NCBI RefSeq assembly: GCF_039523755.1
Contig: NZ_BAAAFX010000013.1
Coordinates: forward strand, 310,001-374,000
Source: Tatumella terrea
Lineage (GTDB): Bacteria; Pseudomonadota; Gammaproteobacteria; Enterobacterales; Enterobacteriaceae
Direction of reading: 5' to 3'
DNA: 64,000 bases
The translations under genes were made by a program, and so were the position numbers. Numbering within the stretch: the stretch's first letter is position 1; each line of letters starts with the position of its first letter. A model generated the notes under the pieces. The model worked only from the letters and a program-made list of their open reading frames with translations, was not told where the DNA came from and did no database searches. Positions 41,500-51,206 of the stretch are shown here, piece by piece.

Positions 41500-44205
41500 A
41501 TGGTGAGTCTGTTATTTTTGGGTGCGATAACATTTATGATCGTCAGAAGAACCTTATTCGATAAACTTAACGACGTATTATCCCGAAGTATTGAAAGCGG
41601 GACAGAGCTCTGTCGTCTGAAGGGGAACCCTTATGTTGAGCTGGTCCACTGGCTGATCACACTGCTTCAGGAAGAGCGCTGTGATTTACAATATATTCTT
41701 CGTCACTACCCGCTGGACAGGGCGAAACTGGAAGAAGATCTGATGGCACAGGCCGCACGTCTGCCGCGTGGGGCGAATGAGGTCACCGATTTTTCCTATC
41801 TTATTGAGCTGGCTATTGAAAAAGCATGGATCATCGCCAGTCTCGGGCCCTGTCCTGTGACGCGGATACGCAGTCTTCATCTTCTGATTGCCCTGCTGAG
41901 TCATCCTGAACTGCGCCGTGCACTATTATCGTTATCTCCGGAGTTCCGTGTCCTGTCGGCGGAGGAACTCAGCCGTCTGCCGGCCGCGCTGACCCGCGAT
42001 TCGGCAGAGCAGGAAAACCTGTTCCCGGCGGAGAGTACCGCGTCGGAAAATGCGGACACGGCCTTCACCGGCCTCCGCCCCGGGGCAGAAAATGCGCTGG
42101 CGACCTACACCACCGATCTGACGGCACAGGCGAGGGCGGGGAAAATTGACCCGGTCACCGGCAGAGACCGTGAAATTACGACCCTCATTGATATTCTGCT
42201 GCGTCGCCGTCAGAACAACCCGTTACTTACCGGGGATGCCGGGGTGGGTAAAACGGCGGTGGCTGAAGGCCTGGCGCTGGCCATTGCCGACGGTGCCGTA
42301 CCGCCGGCCCTGGCGAACGTCCGTCTGCTGGCGCTGGATATCGTGGCACTGACAGCCGGCGCAGGGATGAAAGGTGAATTCGAATCCCGGCTGAAATCCG
42401 TCCTGGAATCGGCGGCCAGGGCAGTACCTGCGGTGATCCTGTTTATCGATGAGTTTCATACCCTGGTCGGTGCCGGCGGAGACGCGGGGACCGGTGATGC
42501 GGCGAACCTGATGAAACCGATGCTGGCGAGGGGAGAGATCCGTACCCTCGGAGCGACGACCTGGAGTGAATTTAAACGTCATATCGAAAAAGACCCTGCA
42601 CTGACCCGCAGATTTCAGGTGGTACAAATAGATGAACCCTCCGAATCTTTATCGGTACAGATGTTACGTGGTCTGTTACCCGCTCTGGAACAGCATCATC
42701 AGGTCTGGATCCTGGATGAGGCATTACAGGCAGCGGTGCGGTTATCGCATCGCTATATTCCGGCCAGGCAGTTACCCGATAAAGCGATCAGCCTGCTGGA
42801 TACGGCCTGCGCCCGTGTGGCCATCGCCAGATACACTCCTCCCGTGAAGCTTCAGCAGCTCCGTGCCAGTATCCGGGCTTCGGTCAGTGAACTGGCTTTG
42901 CTGGATAAATCACTCTGCTTTGGTAAAGCCAGTCCGCAGCGAAGAAGTGACATTGAAGCCGCTCTCGAACATGCGCAGCACGCGTCGGAACGTCTGGAAA
43001 ATCGCTGGCATCAGGCGTGTGAATTGCTGACGGAAATCTATGCGCTCAGAGAACAACGACTGCAACCCGGTCTGCCGGAAACAAAGATTCAGGAGCTTCA
43101 GCAACAACTGCAAGAGTTACAGTTCAGACTGGAGCAGCAGGGGGAGCAGCCACCGTTGGTCCGGGCTCAGGTCGATGCGACGGTGATTGCTGAAATTATC
43201 GCGCAATGGACCGGTATCCCGACCGGGCGGGTGATGAAGGATGATTTAAGTGCGGTACGGGAACTCCCGGCACTGCTGGCCGCCCGGGTGACGGGGCAAC
43301 CCCGCGCGCTTGAGCAGATTTGTCAGTCTGTCAGGACCGCCAGGGCAGGCTTATCCGACCCGGAGCGGCCGACAGGGGTTTTCTTCCTTACCGGGCCTTC
43401 CGGTACCGGTAAAACGGAAACGGCGCTGGCACTCGCTGAATTGCTTTACGGGGGAGAACCTAATCTGATCACGATTAATATGAGCGAATTCCAGGAAGCC
43501 CATACCGTCTCGACCCTTAAGGGATCACCGCCAGGATATGTCGGCTACGGTGAAGGCGGCATTCTGACCGAAGCGGTACGCCGCAAGCCCTACAGTGTGG
43601 TGTTACTGGATGAAGTTGAAAAAGCACATCCGGATGTCCATGAATTATTTTTCCGCATTTTTGATAAAGGGACCCTGGAAGATGCGGAAGGACGTCGTAT
43701 CGATTTCCGGCATACCCTTATCCTGCTTACCAGTAATATCGGTAGCGAATTGCTGACAGTCGGTGATTCTGACGCGTCTGCACTGCCGGAAAATGCGACG
43801 CTGCTTCCGCGACTCCATGCCTTATTGCTGAAAACGTTTCCTGCTGCATTTCTTGGCCGGGTCAATGTCGTGCCTTATTTCTCTCTGTGCAGAACATCAC
43901 TGGACGTCATTGTCCGAATGCAGCTTTCTAAAGTGATTACCCGGCTGGAGCAGCAGTCACTGGTACTGAAATACAGTGATGACATCGTCAGTTTCATTAT
44001 TGAACGCTGTCAGTCGGTAACGTCCGGTGCCCGGGAGATCATTCATGTGATCGGGAAAGAGATTCTCCCTGTTATTGCCACATTTCTTTTATCGCGTCCT
44101 CAAAACCGCAGGGATGAACAAGAGACACTTTTTTTGAGCTACACCGCTGAACAGGGGGTAGCGCTGGTGGTTGATTATCCGGAAAACAAGGAGGTTGAGC
44201 TATAA
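41500..44205 (+). CDS. tssH: TssH/ClpV sheath-recycling AAA+ ATPase
   Basis: A 901-residue ClpB-type ATPase that disassembles contracted TssBC sheaths. The N-terminal domain (LFDKLNDVLSRSIES, GNPYVELVHWL) is of the ClpV type. The first Walker A (GDAGVGKT) is near 245-252, with Walker B ILFIDEFHTLVGAGG. A coiled-coil middle domain spans about 450-560, and the second Walker A (GPSGTGKT) begins at 632. The start may be ATG 41500 or ATG 41536; neither has a good ribosome site, and the later one fits the family better. Confidence 0.92.
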   Translation: MVSLLFLGAITFMIVRRTLFDKLNDVLSRSIESGTELCRLKGNPYVELVHWLITLLQEERCDLQYILRHYPLDRAKLEEDLMAQAARLPRGANEVTDFSYLIELAIEKAWIIASLGPCPVTRIRSLHLLIALLSHPELRRALLSLSPEFRVLSAEELSRLPAALTRDSAEQENLFPAESTASENADTAFTGLRPGAENALATYTTDLTAQARAGKIDPVTGRDREITTLIDILLRRRQNNPLLTGDAGVGKTAVAEGLALAIADGAVPPALANVRLLALDIVALTAGAGMKGEFESRLKSVLESAARAVPAVILFIDEFHTLVGAGGDAGTGDAANLMKPMLARGEIRTLGATTWSEFKRHIEKDPALTRRFQVVQIDEPSESLSVQMLRGLLPALEQHHQVWILDEALQAAVRLSHRYIPARQLPDKAISLLDTACARVAIARYTPPVKLQQLRASIRASVSELALLDKSLCFGKASPQRRSDIEAALEHAQHASERLENRWHQACELLTEIYALREQRLQPGLPETKIQELQQQLQELQFRLEQQGEQPPLVRAQVDATVIAEIIAQWTGIPTGRVMKDDLSAVRELPALLAARVTGQPRALEQICQSVRTARAGLSDPERPTGVFFLTGPSGTGKTETALALAELLYGGEPNLITINMSEFQEAHTVSTLKGSPPGYVGYGEGGILTEAVRRKPYSVVLLDEVEKAHPDVHELFFRIFDKGTLEDAEGRRIDFRHTLILLTSNIGSELLTVGDSDASALPENATLLPRLHALLLKTFPAAFLGRVNVVPYFSLCRTSLDVIVRMQLSKVITRLEQQSLVLKYSDDIVSFIIERCQSVTSGAREIIHVIGKEILPVIATFLLSRPQNRRDEQETLFLSYTAEQGVALVVDYPENKEVEL

Positions 44206-44282
44206 GCACAAAATTCAGTGAAAAATATGAAGAGGGAAATTTCTACCTGAAGGGTAATTACGTGACAAAAATAGGGATTTTT

Positions 44283-44840
44283 ATGAAAAAAAATAAAGTA
44301 TCGATCGCCTTACTGGCGTTGTTCGCATCGTCTTTCACATTATCTGCTTCAGCCGCAGATACCCTGAACCCCGGACAAGGCATGGTCACGTTCGATGGGG
44401 AACTGGTGGGGGAGACCTGTACGATTGAAAATGACAATCTGATTGTCACTTTACCGACAATATCGACTCAGTCGATGTCGGGTGCCGGAAGCCAGGGCGG
44501 CATTAAAAACTTTGATATTAAAGTGAAGGACTGTCCCGCTTCCTTTAAAAAAGTAGCGGCCCACTTCGAGCCGATTGGTTCCTCCGGGATTAACTACAGT
44601 ACCTGGAACCTGAAAAATGATTATCAGGCCACCGGCGGAGGTAAAGAAGCCGCGACGAATGTCGAGGTGCGTTTGTTTAATTCGGATCATACCCATCTTC
44701 GTCCGGGAGATACCGGAAACGCAGTGGATATTGTTGGCGGACAGGCCAGCATGACCTATGCCGGCGGCTATTATGCCACTGGAGTAACAACGGCGGGGAA
44801 AGTCACGGCGCATGTGGTGTATACGCTTTCTTATCCTTGA
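44283..44840 (+). CDS. fimbrial major subunit (type 1-like pilin)
   Basis: A 185-residue pilin with signal peptide (KKNKVSIALLALFASSFTLSASA-AD). The mature protein has MVTFDGELVGETCTI with the first cysteine, the second in VKDCPASF, and ends VTAHVVYTLSYP, a donor-strand partner ending. The ATG at 44283 lies just after AGGGA; upstream GTG 44262 would block the signal. It is 77 bases after tssH and begins a four-gene fimbrial block. Confidence 0.88.
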   Translation: MKKNKVSIALLALFASSFTLSASAADTLNPGQGMVTFDGELVGETCTIENDNLIVTLPTISTQSMSGAGSQGGIKNFDIKVKDCPASFKKVAAHFEPIGSSGINYSTWNLKNDYQATGGGKEAATNVEVRLFNSDHTHLRPGDTGNAVDIVGGQASMTYAGGYYATGVTTAGKVTAHVVYTLSYP

Positions 44841-44866
44841 TACCGTTATTGGCAGTTAATGACCGC

Positions 44867-44886
44867 GGGGGAGCGAAAGCTGCCCC
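44867..44886 (+). terminator. GNRA-capped hairpin between pilin and chaperone
   Basis: GGGG (44867-44870) and AGC (44872-44874) pair with GCT (44879-44881) and CCCC (44883-44886) around a GAAA tetraloop, with one G.G mismatch. Chaperone-usher operons often carry such a stem after the main pilin to protect its mRNA or to lower expression of the genes behind it. No full U tract follows. Confidence 0.5.
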
Positions 44887-44905
44887 TGTTATTCCACCAC
44901 TTTGA

Positions 44906-45700
44906 ATGGTTTATTCTATGAGATGTTACAGGGAAGTACTCTCGCCCCTCGTGATGATGATCGCCGGGTTATTGTTGCTGCCAGCGCCCGCCAGCGCAGG
45001 TGTCACCATCGCCGGTACACGGGTTATCTTCCCCGCGGCTGAGCGGGAAAAAAGTATTCGTACCAATAATAAAGGGAGTTCTCCCGTACTGGTACAGGTC
45101 TGGGTTGATGACGGTAGTAAGAATACTGATATTAACACCATGCTGGTACCGTTTACGGTAACACCTCCGGTTTACCGGATTGACCCCGGGAAAGGACAAA
45201 GTGTCCGGCTGATATATAACGGGATGGAATTACCCGCCGACCGGGAATCCGTTTACTGGTTTAATTTACTGGAAATACCCACGGTTAATGATGACGATAA
45301 AAACAGAGATCGGCTGGAGCTGGCCTTTCGTACCCGGATAAAAATATTTTATCGGCCGGCAGCATTAACAGGAAATAGTACCGATTATGTTTCAGCATTA
45401 CGCTGGCAAACAGAACCCTATAAAAAATACGTAAAAATAGAAAACCCCACCCCGTATTACTTTTCTTTTGAATCCGTGACGGCAAAAGACGGTAAGCGAA
45501 CCTATCCGCTGGTACCGCAAATGCTGGCACCGTACTCCTCTGCGTCGTTGGCCACGGAGGGCGCGCAGGGATTACCCGCTCAGCTGAGTAGTATCCGGTT
45601 TAATGTCCTTAATGATTACGGCAGCACAGTGACTGAGAAAGTGGTGTATCAGCAGAATAAAGGCTGGGTACTGAGTCAGTCAGCCGGAGATGAGTCCTGA
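44906..45700 (+). CDS. periplasmic fimbrial chaperone (PapD family)
   Basis: A 264-residue chaperone with signal peptide (LLLLPAPASA-GV). The first Ig-like domain has GTRVIFPAAEREKSIRTNN, the G1 strand PPVYRIDPGKGQSVRLIYN and the ESVYWFNLLEIP signature; the second domain follows from about 145. It holds pilins in the periplasm and hands them to the usher. The start may be ATG 44906 or ATG 44918. Confidence 0.92.
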   Translation: MVYSMRCYREVLSPLVMMIAGLLLLPAPASAGVTIAGTRVIFPAAEREKSIRTNNKGSSPVLVQVWVDDGSKNTDINTMLVPFTVTPPVYRIDPGKGQSVRLIYNGMELPADRESVYWFNLLEIPTVNDDDKNRDRLELAFRTRIKIFYRPAALTGNSTDYVSALRWQTEPYKKYVKIENPTPYYFSFESVTAKDGKRTYPLVPQMLAPYSSASLATEGAQGLPAQLSSIRFNVLNDYGSTVTEKVVYQQNKGWVLSQSAGDES

Positions 45701-45760
45701 TGGCGGAGACCACAGCGTAACGCGCTGAACAGGATCAAATAACTGAAGGGAGTCAGAGCG

Positions 45761-48379
45761 TTGAAAATAATCACTTTGAGCGCCGGATTGCGCGACCATG
45801 GCGGGTATCCCGTCAGATTCGGGATGCTGGTGTTCAGCAGCAGTTTACTCATACTACCGGCCTCGGCAGCCTTCTCTGCAGAGCTCTCTGACCGTCCTTT
45901 CGCGCCGGACAGCGCCTCACCGGTTGTATTCAATAGCGCATTTATTCACGGTAGCGCCGTGGATGTAAAACGGTTTGCTGCCGGAAACCCGGTTCCCCCG
46001 GGACAGGCGGCGGTAAAGGTGCGGGTGAACGGTAAGATCCGCGGAAAATATGATGTTCTTTTCGTGGCCGTGCCTGGCCGTGATATCGCCGAACCCTGTT
46101 TCAGTGCGGCTCAGCTGGAACAGTTTGGTATCCGGCCGCCGGTGATGAAATACCGGGGGACTGACTTCGCATCAGACGGTGAGCAATGTAATGCGTTACC
46201 ACAATGGATAGACGGCGCCAGTACCCGCTATGATCCTGCCGACTTTGAACTTGATCTCTTTGTGCCGCAATTATATCTGGTAAGTCAGTTACCCGGCTAT
46301 ACCAACCCGGCGAGCTGGGACAGCGGTGTTCCGGCAATGTTTCTGGATTACACCGCGAATGTCTATACCCAGCAGTTTTCCAGGGCCTATTCAAACGGTG
46401 TCGGCCATGCCATCAGCGCGAATCTGGGGTTACTGACCGGAATTAATCTGTTTGGCTGGCAGTTACGTAACCGCAGCAGCAGCTATTTCTCCGGCAGCGA
46501 AGCCCCCGGTTCCCGCAATCTGTATACCTATGCCCGTCATGATATACCACGGATTAAAAGCCAGGTGACGCTCGGGGAAACGGTCACCAGCGGGGATCTG
46601 TTCGATAGCCTCAATATTCGCGGCGTACAACTCGCCTCTGATGACCGGATGCTGCCGGAAAGTCTTCGTCAGTACAATCCGGTCATTCAGGGGATAGCGG
46701 AGAGCAATGCCCGGGTACAGGTGACTCAGCACGGGCAACTGATCTATGAAACCACGGTACCGCCGGGGCCCTTTGAGCTGAACAGCATCGGTGCGATGGG
46801 GTATGGCGGTGATTTACAGATGACAATTATCGAGGCAGATGGCCAACAGCGCAGCCAGGTGATCCCGTACTCCGCCCCCCCGATGTTATTACATGCCGGA
46901 ATCTCCCGTTACTCGGTGTCGGTGGGTGAGATGAATGAGAGCAGCATGAAGAAAAACCCGCTGATGGCGACCGGCTTTTATCAGTACGGAATGAACAACT
47001 TTTATACACTGTATGGTGGCGGCCAGTTTTCAGAAAATTATCTCTCGCTGGCTATCGGGCAGTCTTTTAACACCCGGGTCGGCGGGATTTCGGTGGATAT
47101 CACCCGCGCCCGAAGCCGGCTGAAAGACAGCCGAATTTCGACAGGCAATAGTTTTAATGTCGGGTTCAGTAAGTACCTTGAGTATTCCGCCACAAATATC
47201 TCGATGGTAGCGTATCGCTATTCCTCAAAAGGCTTTTATTCCCTGCGTGATGCTGCCGCAGAACGTTATGGCATGGGCCGCGACTACTACCTGATTGATT
47301 ACCGTACCCGTCAGCGGCTCTCGGTCAACCTTGCCCAGACATTGCCGGGGGACAGTCGTCTGGTACTGGCCGGCAATTTCTATCAGTACTGGAATAACCG
47401 TAATGCGTCTTCCCAGTATTCGCTCTATTTCAGTAAATCGCAGCGGCTGTTCTCCTGGTCTGCGGGGATCAGCAGAAGCTATAACGCTATCGGGAAAAAT
47501 ATTAACAGTTATTCCCTGTCGCTCACCATTCCGCTAAGCCGCCGCTATAACATCACCGATAAACCGCTGTTCACTTCCATGAGCATGATGATGAGCCGGG
47601 ACAATAACGGGAATACCTCACTTATCACTAATGCGAACGGCAGTCGCGGTGAGCGTTCCGCGCTGAGTTATGGCCTCGGAACCAGCACCAGTCGAACCCG
47701 CGGGGGCGGTACCAGTTATTCGCTGAACGGCAACATGAACCACTATTCCGATATGGGGCAATTTGGTTCAACGCTGGCTATCGGCAATCAGTCGCGCCAG
47801 TTCTCTGCGACCGCGAACGGCAGCCTGGTGGCGCACCGGGGCGGCCTGACGATGGGACCGCCTCTGGGAGAGTCACCTTTTGCGATAGTCAATGTTCCCG
47901 GGGCTACGGGGGCAAGGCTATTGAATGGATACGGGGCTCGGGTCGATAGTCGCGGATATGCCATTGTGCCGTCACTGACGCCTTACCGTGAGAATACGGT
48001 GTCTGTCGACAGTAAAGGTCTGCCGGATACGGTGGATATTCTGCAGAATGAGCAGGTCATTATTCCCCGCTCGGGGGCCGCCGTCGCGGTGAAGATGAAA
48101 ACCCAATCCGGCAAGCCGGTATTACTGATCATCCGCGACCCGGGCGGTAATTATCTGCCGATAGGCAGCGAACTGACTAACGCCTCCGGAGAGATGGCCG
48201 GCATTGTCGGGCAGGCCGGTATGGCATTTATTCGTGGCTGGAGTATAGGGACCGAAGCGATGTCAGTCCGGACCGGAAGCACCACCTGTACCATTCCGGC
48301 AGACAAAGCGCTGGCGCAAGATATCGCATTATCGGGCAGCAGTGCGGTGATCCGTGCGGAGGTCATATGCAAGTCTTAA
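45761..48379 (+). CDS. outer-membrane fimbrial usher
   Basis: An 872-residue usher of the FimD/PapC family. After the signal (LILPASAAFSA) comes the N-terminal periplasmic domain (VVFNSAFIHGSAVDVKRFAAGNPVPPGQAAVKVRVNG is its core region, about 55-92 here), then the 24-strand barrel with plug (YDPADFELDLFVPQLYL, LGETVTSGDLFDSLNIRG) and C-terminal domains ending with a cysteine pair (TTCTI, VICKS). The start is TTG 45761, nine bases after AAGGGAG; ATG 45824 is possible. It overlaps the next pilin by 13 bases. Confidence 0.92.
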   Translation: MKIITLSAGLRDHGGYPVRFGMLVFSSSLLILPASAAFSAELSDRPFAPDSASPVVFNSAFIHGSAVDVKRFAAGNPVPPGQAAVKVRVNGKIRGKYDVLFVAVPGRDIAEPCFSAAQLEQFGIRPPVMKYRGTDFASDGEQCNALPQWIDGASTRYDPADFELDLFVPQLYLVSQLPGYTNPASWDSGVPAMFLDYTANVYTQQFSRAYSNGVGHAISANLGLLTGINLFGWQLRNRSSSYFSGSEAPGSRNLYTYARHDIPRIKSQVTLGETVTSGDLFDSLNIRGVQLASDDRMLPESLRQYNPVIQGIAESNARVQVTQHGQLIYETTVPPGPFELNSIGAMGYGGDLQMTIIEADGQQRSQVIPYSAPPMLLHAGISRYSVSVGEMNESSMKKNPLMATGFYQYGMNNFYTLYGGGQFSENYLSLAIGQSFNTRVGGISVDITRARSRLKDSRISTGNSFNVGFSKYLEYSATNISMVAYRYSSKGFYSLRDAAAERYGMGRDYYLIDYRTRQRLSVNLAQTLPGDSRLVLAGNFYQYWNNRNASSQYSLYFSKSQRLFSWSAGISRSYNAIGKNINSYSLSLTIPLSRRYNITDKPLFTSMSMMMSRDNNGNTSLITNANGSRGERSALSYGLGTSTSRTRGGGTSYSLNGNMNHYSDMGQFGSTLAIGNQSRQFSATANGSLVAHRGGLTMGPPLGESPFAIVNVPGATGARLLNGYGARVDSRGYAIVPSLTPYRENTVSVDSKGLPDTVDILQNEQVIIPRSGAAVAVKMKTQSGKPVLLIIRDPGGNYLPIGSELTNASGEMAGIVGQAGMAFIRGWSIGTEAMSVRTGSTTCTIPADKALAQDIALSGSSAVIRAEVICKS

Positions 48380-48936
48380 TACGCAGGGGGGCCGGCATAA
48401 CACAGTGCGCGATGACGTTACTGGGGCTGCTGATACCGGCCACTGCATCTGCCGGCGAGTATCCGATCACCGTAAATTTCACCGGGGAGTATGTGACGGA
48501 GACCTGTGAAATCAGAATCAACGGAAGCGGAAATAATGAAGCGGTCACCTTACCAAGGCTCACCACCACGGCGCTGAATAACAGTGGCGGGGAAGGGGGG
48601 AAAACCGGATTTACCGTGACACTGGCAGAGTGCCCGGGGTTCACGACCGTGAATCTGCTTTTCGGGAGTGATTATTCCCCGGCAGATACTGCTACCGGGA
48701 ATTTGCTTAATCAGACCGGCAATGACTATAGCCGCAATGTACAGTTGCGGATCCGTAAGGAAGATGGCAGTCAGATAATGATTGATGACCGGAATACGGC
48801 TCAGCAATACCGGATATGGTTTGCAAATACCCCGGTCACTCATCAGTTTTACGTAAGTTATTTTTCAGGAAATGCAGGCCCGGTGACGGCCGGAAAAGTC
48901 CATGCCATTGCCGGTATTACCGTCGATTACCATTAA
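48367..48936 (+). CDS. fimbrial minor subunit
   Basis: A 189-residue pilin-like protein with signal peptide (LLGLLIPATASA-GE). It shares its layout with the first pilin: TGEYVTETCEI, LPRLTTTALNN, a second cysteine in LAECPG and a VHAIAGITVDYH ending. So the two are paralogues. It overlaps the usher by 13 bases and precedes tssB by 69. Confidence 0.85.
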   Translation: MQVLIRRGAGITQCAMTLLGLLIPATASAGEYPITVNFTGEYVTETCEIRINGSGNNEAVTLPRLTTTALNNSGGEGGKTGFTVTLAECPGFTTVNLLFGSDYSPADTATGNLLNQTGNDYSRNVQLRIRKEDGSQIMIDDRNTAQQYRIWFANTPVTHQFYVSYFSGNAGPVTAGKVHAIAGITVDYH

Positions 48937-49005
48937 CCGGACAGGCGTTCAGTGCCCTCAGCCGGCATTGCTCTCCTGTCTATTCTCGTCCAACTGAAGG
49001 TGAGT

Positions 49006-49542
49006 ATGCTTATGCCTAAGGATAATTCTCAGAAGTTTATTGCAAGGAACCGGGCCCCGCGGGTACAGATTGAATACGACGTTGAAATCTATGGGAATGA
49101 AAAAAAAATAGAGTTGCCGTTTGTCATGGGGATAATGGCGGATTTATCCGGTAAAACGAAAGAGCCTTTACCTCCGGTGACTGAGCGTAAATTCCTGGAT
49201 ATTGACATCGATAATTTTGATGAACGAATGCAGGCAATGCAGCCAGGCGTTGCCTTTGCGGTCCCGGATACGCTGACCCGTGACGGGCAACTGATGGTCA
49301 ATATGACCTTCGGGTGCATGGACGATTTCTCGCCCGATGCCATTGCCCGCAAAGTGGATGCGCTATCGCAGCTACTGGAGGCGCGGACGCAACTGGCGAA
49401 TCTGCAAACGTATATGGATGGCAAGGCGGGCGCAGAAGGTCTGGTCATGCAGGTGCTGCAGGATAAAGCGCTGCTGAATAGCTTAGCGAAGGCTCCCCGG
49501 CAGGATTCGGTATGCACAGATGCCGTGACCGGGGATGAATGA
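49006..49542 (+). CDS. tssB: TssB sheath small subunit
   Basis: A 178-residue TssB (VipA). Typical segments are VQIEYDVEIYGNEKKIELPFVMG, DLSGK, and FDERMQAMQPGVAFAVPDTL. TssB and TssC form the contractile sheath. I prefer ATG 49006, five bases after AGG; ATG 49012 is a close alternative. tssC starts 27 bases after the stop. Confidence 0.93.
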   Translation: MLMPKDNSQKFIARNRAPRVQIEYDVEIYGNEKKIELPFVMGIMADLSGKTKEPLPPVTERKFLDIDIDNFDERMQAMQPGVAFAVPDTLTRDGQLMVNMTFGCMDDFSPDAIARKVDALSQLLEARTQLANLQTYMDGKAGAEGLVMQVLQDKALLNSLAKAPRQDSVCTDAVTGDE

Positions 49543-49569
49543 AAGTATCAGGGATGAGAGGTCATAATA

Positions 49570-51066
49570 ATGGATACCCAACAGCAGAAAACGCAGCCGG
49601 GGAAAACGGACATCCGGCAAAGTGATTTTAATGCATTATTATCCAAAGAGTTCCGTCCGAGGTCAGACCAGACGCGGGCTGCGGTAGAAAATGCCGTTAA
49701 AACACTGGCAGAACAGGCTCTGCAAAGTTCGGTCACTATCGCCGAGGATGCCTATAAGAATATCTCAGCACTGATTGCAGAGATTGACCGCAAACTGACT
49801 GAACAGATTAATTTAATTCTGCATCATCCTGAATTCCAGGCGCTGGAAAGTGCATGGCGTGGCCTGCATTATCTGGTCACCCACACGGAAACGGATGAGA
49901 AGCTCAAACTGCGTTTTATGGATATTTCGAAGCAGGAATTGAGACGTAACATCAAACGCTATAAAGGTATCGCCTGGGATCAAAGCCCGCTGTTTAAACA
50001 AATTTATGAGGAGGAGTACGGACAGTTAGGGGGAGAACCTTACGGGTGTCTGGTCGCAGATTACTATTTTGACCACTCCGCGCCGGATGTTGACCTGTTA
50101 TCCTCTATTGGCAGAATCGCCGCATCCGCCCATGTGCCCTTTATTACCGGTGCGTCGCCCTCGGTGTTACAAATGGAAAGCTGGCAGGAGCTGGCGAACC
50201 CGCGGGATCTGACCCGGATATTTACCCGTAATCTGGAATATGCCGCCTGGAATGCCCTGCGCCAGTCTGAAGACTCGCGCTATATTGGTCTGACTATGCC
50301 CCGTTTTCTGGCGCGCCTTCCTTACGGGATACGCACTAATCCGGTGGATGCCTTCAGCTTTGAAGAGGATACCGAAGGCGCAGATCACAGTCGCTATGTC
50401 TGGGCAAACGCTGCATATTCGATGGCCGTGAATATCAACCGTTCTTTTAAAAATTACGGCTGGTGCACGATGATCCGTGGCGTGGAAAGTGGCGGAGTGG
50501 TGGAAAAACTGCCCTGTCATACCTTTCCTACGGATGATGGCGGTGTCGATATTAAATGCCCTACCGAAATCGCTATTTCTGATCGCCGGGAAGCCGAACT
50601 GGCTAAAAACGGATTTATTCCCCTGATCCACCGTAAAAATACCGATTATGCCGCCTTTATCGGTGCTCAGTCCCTGCAGAAACCTGCGGAATATTACGAC
50701 GCCGATGCGACAGCGAACGCTAATCTTTCTGCGCGTTTGCCTTATCTGTTTGCCTGTTCCCGCTTCGCGCATTATCTGAAATGTATCGTCCGCGACAAAA
50801 TCGGGGCCTTTAAAGCGCGTGAGGATATGCAAAAGTGGCTGAATGACTGGATCATGAACTATGTGGATGGTGACCCGGCAAATTCATCAGAAGAAACCAA
50901 GGCACGCCGGCCTTTAGCCGATGCCGAAGTGCTGGTGGAAGATGTTGAAGGAAATCCCGGTTACTACCAGGCGAAGTTTTTTTTACGGCCTCATTTTCAG
51001 CTTGAAGGACTGACGGTGTCTTTACGGATGGTCGCTAAATTACCGTCCGTTAAAGATGTTGCCTGA
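49570..51066 (+). CDS. tssC: TssC sheath large subunit
   Basis: A 498-residue TssC (VipB), full length. Landmarks are HHPEFQALESAWRGLHYLV (about 84-102), YGQLGGEPYGCLVADYYFDH, the RFLARLPYG motif near 238, and the C-terminal YYQAKFFLRPHFQLEGLTVSL. It is the main body of the sheath that drives Hcp and VgrG out. Confidence 0.96.
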   Translation: MDTQQQKTQPGKTDIRQSDFNALLSKEFRPRSDQTRAAVENAVKTLAEQALQSSVTIAEDAYKNISALIAEIDRKLTEQINLILHHPEFQALESAWRGLHYLVTHTETDEKLKLRFMDISKQELRRNIKRYKGIAWDQSPLFKQIYEEEYGQLGGEPYGCLVADYYFDHSAPDVDLLSSIGRIAASAHVPFITGASPSVLQMESWQELANPRDLTRIFTRNLEYAAWNALRQSEDSRYIGLTMPRFLARLPYGIRTNPVDAFSFEEDTEGADHSRYVWANAAYSMAVNINRSFKNYGWCTMIRGVESGGVVEKLPCHTFPTDDGGVDIKCPTEIAISDRREAELAKNGFIPLIHRKNTDYAAFIGAQSLQKPAEYYDADATANANLSARLPYLFACSRFAHYLKCIVRDKIGAFKAREDMQKWLNDWIMNYVDGDPANSSEETKARRPLADAEVLVEDVEGNPGYYQAKFFLRPHFQLEGLTVSLRMVAKLPSVKDVA

Positions 51067-51113
51067 ATAAATGTGATTCCCCCTGTGGGAAATGACCATA
51101 GGAAGAGTACCAA

Positions 51114-51175
51114 AGACGACAGCGGTAATCAGGACGTCGTCTGAAAACGTAATGACGTTACCTGACCGGTAACGT
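51114..51175 (+). ncRNA. two stem-loops in the hcp leader
   Basis: In the 140-bp gap before hcp, AGACGAC (51114-51120) pairs with GTCGTCT (51136-51142), and ACGTTACC (51155-51162) pairs with GGTAACGT (51168-51175). No U tract follows. They may stabilise or process the hcp mRNA, which needs far more product than its neighbours. This is a cis-acting leader, not a separate RNA gene. Confidence 0.45.
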
Positions 51176-51206
51176 GTATCTCTAACAGCGATAAATAAGG
51201 ATTATT

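Noticed and set aside
50167..50832. A 221-codon minus-strand frame within tssC
   Set aside because: It is antisense to the strongly conserved sheath gene and encodes no known motif.
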